DNA from: JAJFUI01 sp039679885
GTDB lineage: Bacteria; Planctomycetota; Planctomycetia; Pirellulales; Thermoguttaceae
Assembly: GCA_039679885.1 (NCBI GenBank)
Contig: JBDKUC010000179.1
Coordinates: forward strand, 1-6,038
Length of the DNA: 6,038 nucleotides
Direction: 5' to 3'
Below, piece after piece: positions 4,748 through 6,038 of the stretch; the first letter of the stretch is position 1, and every line of letters begins with the position of its first letter. The notes below the pieces were generated by a model. The model ran no database searches, was not told where the DNA came from, and saw only the letters and a list, made by a program, of their open reading frames with translations. The position numbers and the translations under genes are program-made.

Positions 4748-6004
4748 ATGTTTCGCCATCTCTCGTGGTTTTCTGCTCTTGTATTGACGCTGGTTTGCAG
4801 CGCCCAGGTCTGCGGCCAATCGCGATCGCCCTTCGACGCCGCGCGGAACAAGATGGTCGACGAAGAGATCGTCGCTGCGGGCGTCAAGAACAAGCGGGTG
4901 ATTCAGGCGATGCGCGACACCGTGCGGCATGAGTTCGTTACGTTGAACCTCCGCCGGCTGGCGTACTATGACATGGCCCTGCCGATCGGCGAGGGGCAGA
5001 CCATCTCGCCGCCGTTTGTCGTGGCCTACATGACCGAGGCGTTGGATCCGCAACCGACGGACGTCGTGCTCGAGATCGGCACGGGGAGCGGCTATCAGGC
5101 GGCCGTGCTCTCGAAGCTGGTCAAGGAAGTCTACACGATCGAGATCGTCGAGAAGCTTGGCCGCAAGGCGGAAAAGACGCTCGAACGGCTTCACTACGGC
5201 AACGTGCATGTGAAGGTGGGCGATGGCTACCAGGGTTGGCCCGAGCATGCGCCGTTCGACAAGATCATCGTCACGTGCTCGCCCGAAAAGGCCCCGCCGG
5301 CGCTGGTCGCGCAACTGAGAGAGGGCGGGCGGATGGTCATCCCGGTCGGCGAGCGCTATCAGCAAACGCTCTATCTGCTCAAAAAGGTCAAGGGCAAGAT
5401 GGTGTCCGATGCGTTGCAGTCGACGCTGTTCGTGCCGATGACCGGTGCGGCCGAGGCTGGCCGCCAGGTGCTGCCGAATCCGGCGAATCCGGCGATCGTC
5501 AACGGCAGCTTCGAGGAGCTGCACGGCGACCCACCGTCGTTGGTCGGGTGGCACTATCAGCGGCAACTCGAGGCAGTCGCGGCGAAAGATGCGCCCGACG
5601 GCCATCGCTGCGCCACATTCCGCAACACGACGCCTGGTCGAGGGAGCCAAGCCTTGCAGGGTTTTGCCGTGGATGGCCGCAAAGTGCCGGTGATCGAACT
5701 TTCGGCGCAAGTCCGAGCGAAGGACGTTCGCCCCGGCCAGACGACGCAACACGGCCCCGAGTTGCCGGCCATCTTCATCAGCTTCTACGACGAGAATCGG
5801 GCGACGATTGGCGAGGTCGAAATGGGCCCATGGCGGGGCACGTTCGATTGGCAGACCGAGACGCGGCGGTTCGCCGTGCCGAAGCGGGCGCGCGAGGCGA
5901 TCGTCCGCATCGGACTCCTCGGTGCGGTTGGCGAACTCTCGCTCGACGACCTGAAGATTCGAGCGGTGAAGAGGACCGCAGACTTGTCCACGGGCGTTCG
6001 GTAA
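4748..6004 (+). CDS. Secreted protein-L-isoaspartate O-methyltransferase with C-terminal beta-sandwich domain
   Basis: PCMT enzymes methylate L-isoaspartyl residues in aged proteins using S-adenosylmethionine, starting their repair. Residues 1-23 look like a signal peptide (basic MFRH, hydrophobic core, likely cleavage after VCG). The PCMT domain spans ~28-235: the substrate-site serine S87 in GQTISPPF, SAM motif I VLEIGTGSGYQAAVL (107-121), the acidic residue E132 at the next strand end, KVGDGYQGWPEHAPFDKIIVT (156-176) and LREGGRMVIPVGE (190-202). This core matches ordinary ~210-residue PCMTs. Residues ~250-407 are extra. They begin VNGSFEELHGDPPSLVGWHY and end ELSLDDLKIRAV, the NGSFE...GW / DD pattern of galactose-binding-like (CBM4/9-type) beta-sandwich domains. 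A NPANPA linker, encoded by a 9-base tandem duplication (5476-5493), joins the two. The gene has its own promoter and ribosome site, so it is probably monocistronic. An exported location is inferred from the signal peptide only; the C-terminal ligand is unknown. Confidence 0.9.
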   Translation: MFRHLSWFSALVLTLVCSAQVCGQSRSPFDAARNKMVDEEIVAAGVKNKRVIQAMRDTVRHEFVTLNLRRLAYYDMALPIGEGQTISPPFVVAYMTEALDPQPTDVVLEIGTGSGYQAAVLSKLVKEVYTIEIVEKLGRKAEKTLERLHYGNVHVKVGDGYQGWPEHAPFDKIIVTCSPEKAPPALVAQLREGGRMVIPVGERYQQTLYLLKKVKGKMVSDALQSTLFVPMTGAAEAGRQVLPNPANPAIVNGSFEELHGDPPSLVGWHYQRQLEAVAAKDAPDGHRCATFRNTTPGRGSQALQGFAVDGRKVPVIELSAQVRAKDVRPGQTTQHGPELPAIFISFYDENRATIGEVEMGPWRGTFDWQTETRRFAVPKRAREAIVRIGLLGAVGELSLDDLKIRAVKRTADLSTGVR

Positions 6005-6027
6005 TCCGCCGTCTACTAGTAGGCGGA
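6005..6027. other. Hairpin-forming inverted repeat right after the methyltransferase stop
   Basis: TCCGCC (6005-6010) and GGCGGA (6022-6027) are perfect complements. The 11-base loop contains TACTAGTA, itself palindromic. It starts at the first base after the stop TAA. No T-run follows, so it is not a standard intrinsic terminator. It could limit 3' decay or be another member of the local palindromic repeats. Confidence 0.45.
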
Positions 6028-6038
6028 ATGTAACCGGC

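Noticed and set aside
4725..4787. Small upstream ORF (about 20 codons) in the methyltransferase leader
   Set aside because: Its ATG lies only two bases after the expected transcription start and has no ribosome site of its own; the strong Shine-Dalgarno site serves ATG 4748.
4652..5752. 366-residue minus-strand open frame opposite the methyltransferase
   Set aside because: Antisense shadow rich in Arg, His and Leu; the plus strand has a promoter, Shine-Dalgarno site and intact PCMT motifs.

Overview
The window is a GC-rich bacterial chromosome segment that most resembles a planctomycete of the Pirellulales type. The evidence is the protein flavour (NuoN, the B12-binding-domain radical SAM protein) and the abundance of short palindromic and heptameric repeats between and inside genes. 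The lineage call is recognition, not a search result. No phage, plasmid, CRISPR, tRNA or rRNA signal was seen.

Layout, left to right. Positions 1-180 hold the 3' end of nuoM. It overlaps nuoN (177-1811) by four bases (ATGA), so this is the end of a complex I (nuo) operon. A small free-standing tRNA-binding OB-fold protein follows on the same strand (1855-2184). It meets, tail to tail with only six bases between, a minus-strand pair: a 137-residue helical HEAT-like protein of unknown function (2191-2604), and upstream of it a B12-binding-domain radical SAM protein (2679-4606). The radical SAM gene is split by a frameshift near 3765. A 141-base divergent promoter region (4607-4747) separates it from a plus-strand gene (4748-6004). 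That gene encodes a signal-peptide-bearing protein-L-isoaspartate O-methyltransferase with an extra C-terminal beta-sandwich domain.

The genes do not form one pathway: they are the end of a respiratory operon plus unrelated housekeeping or hypothetical genes. The most notable feature is a set of repeats lying inside reading frames. Palindromic modules built on GGCAG...CTGCC occur in nuoN and twice in the radical SAM gene, and a 68-base inverted repeat with 27-base arms lies in the radical SAM gene. Most fall in linkers or loops and keep the frame open. The same repeat is read in different frames in nuoN and in the radical SAM gene, so it is a DNA-level element and not a shared protein motif. 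Two different heptamer repeat tracts lie at the two ends of nuoN and run into coding sequence.

I did not find a clear new multi-gene system. The strongest leads are the gene-invading palindromes and the apparently exported isoaspartyl methyltransferase fusion.
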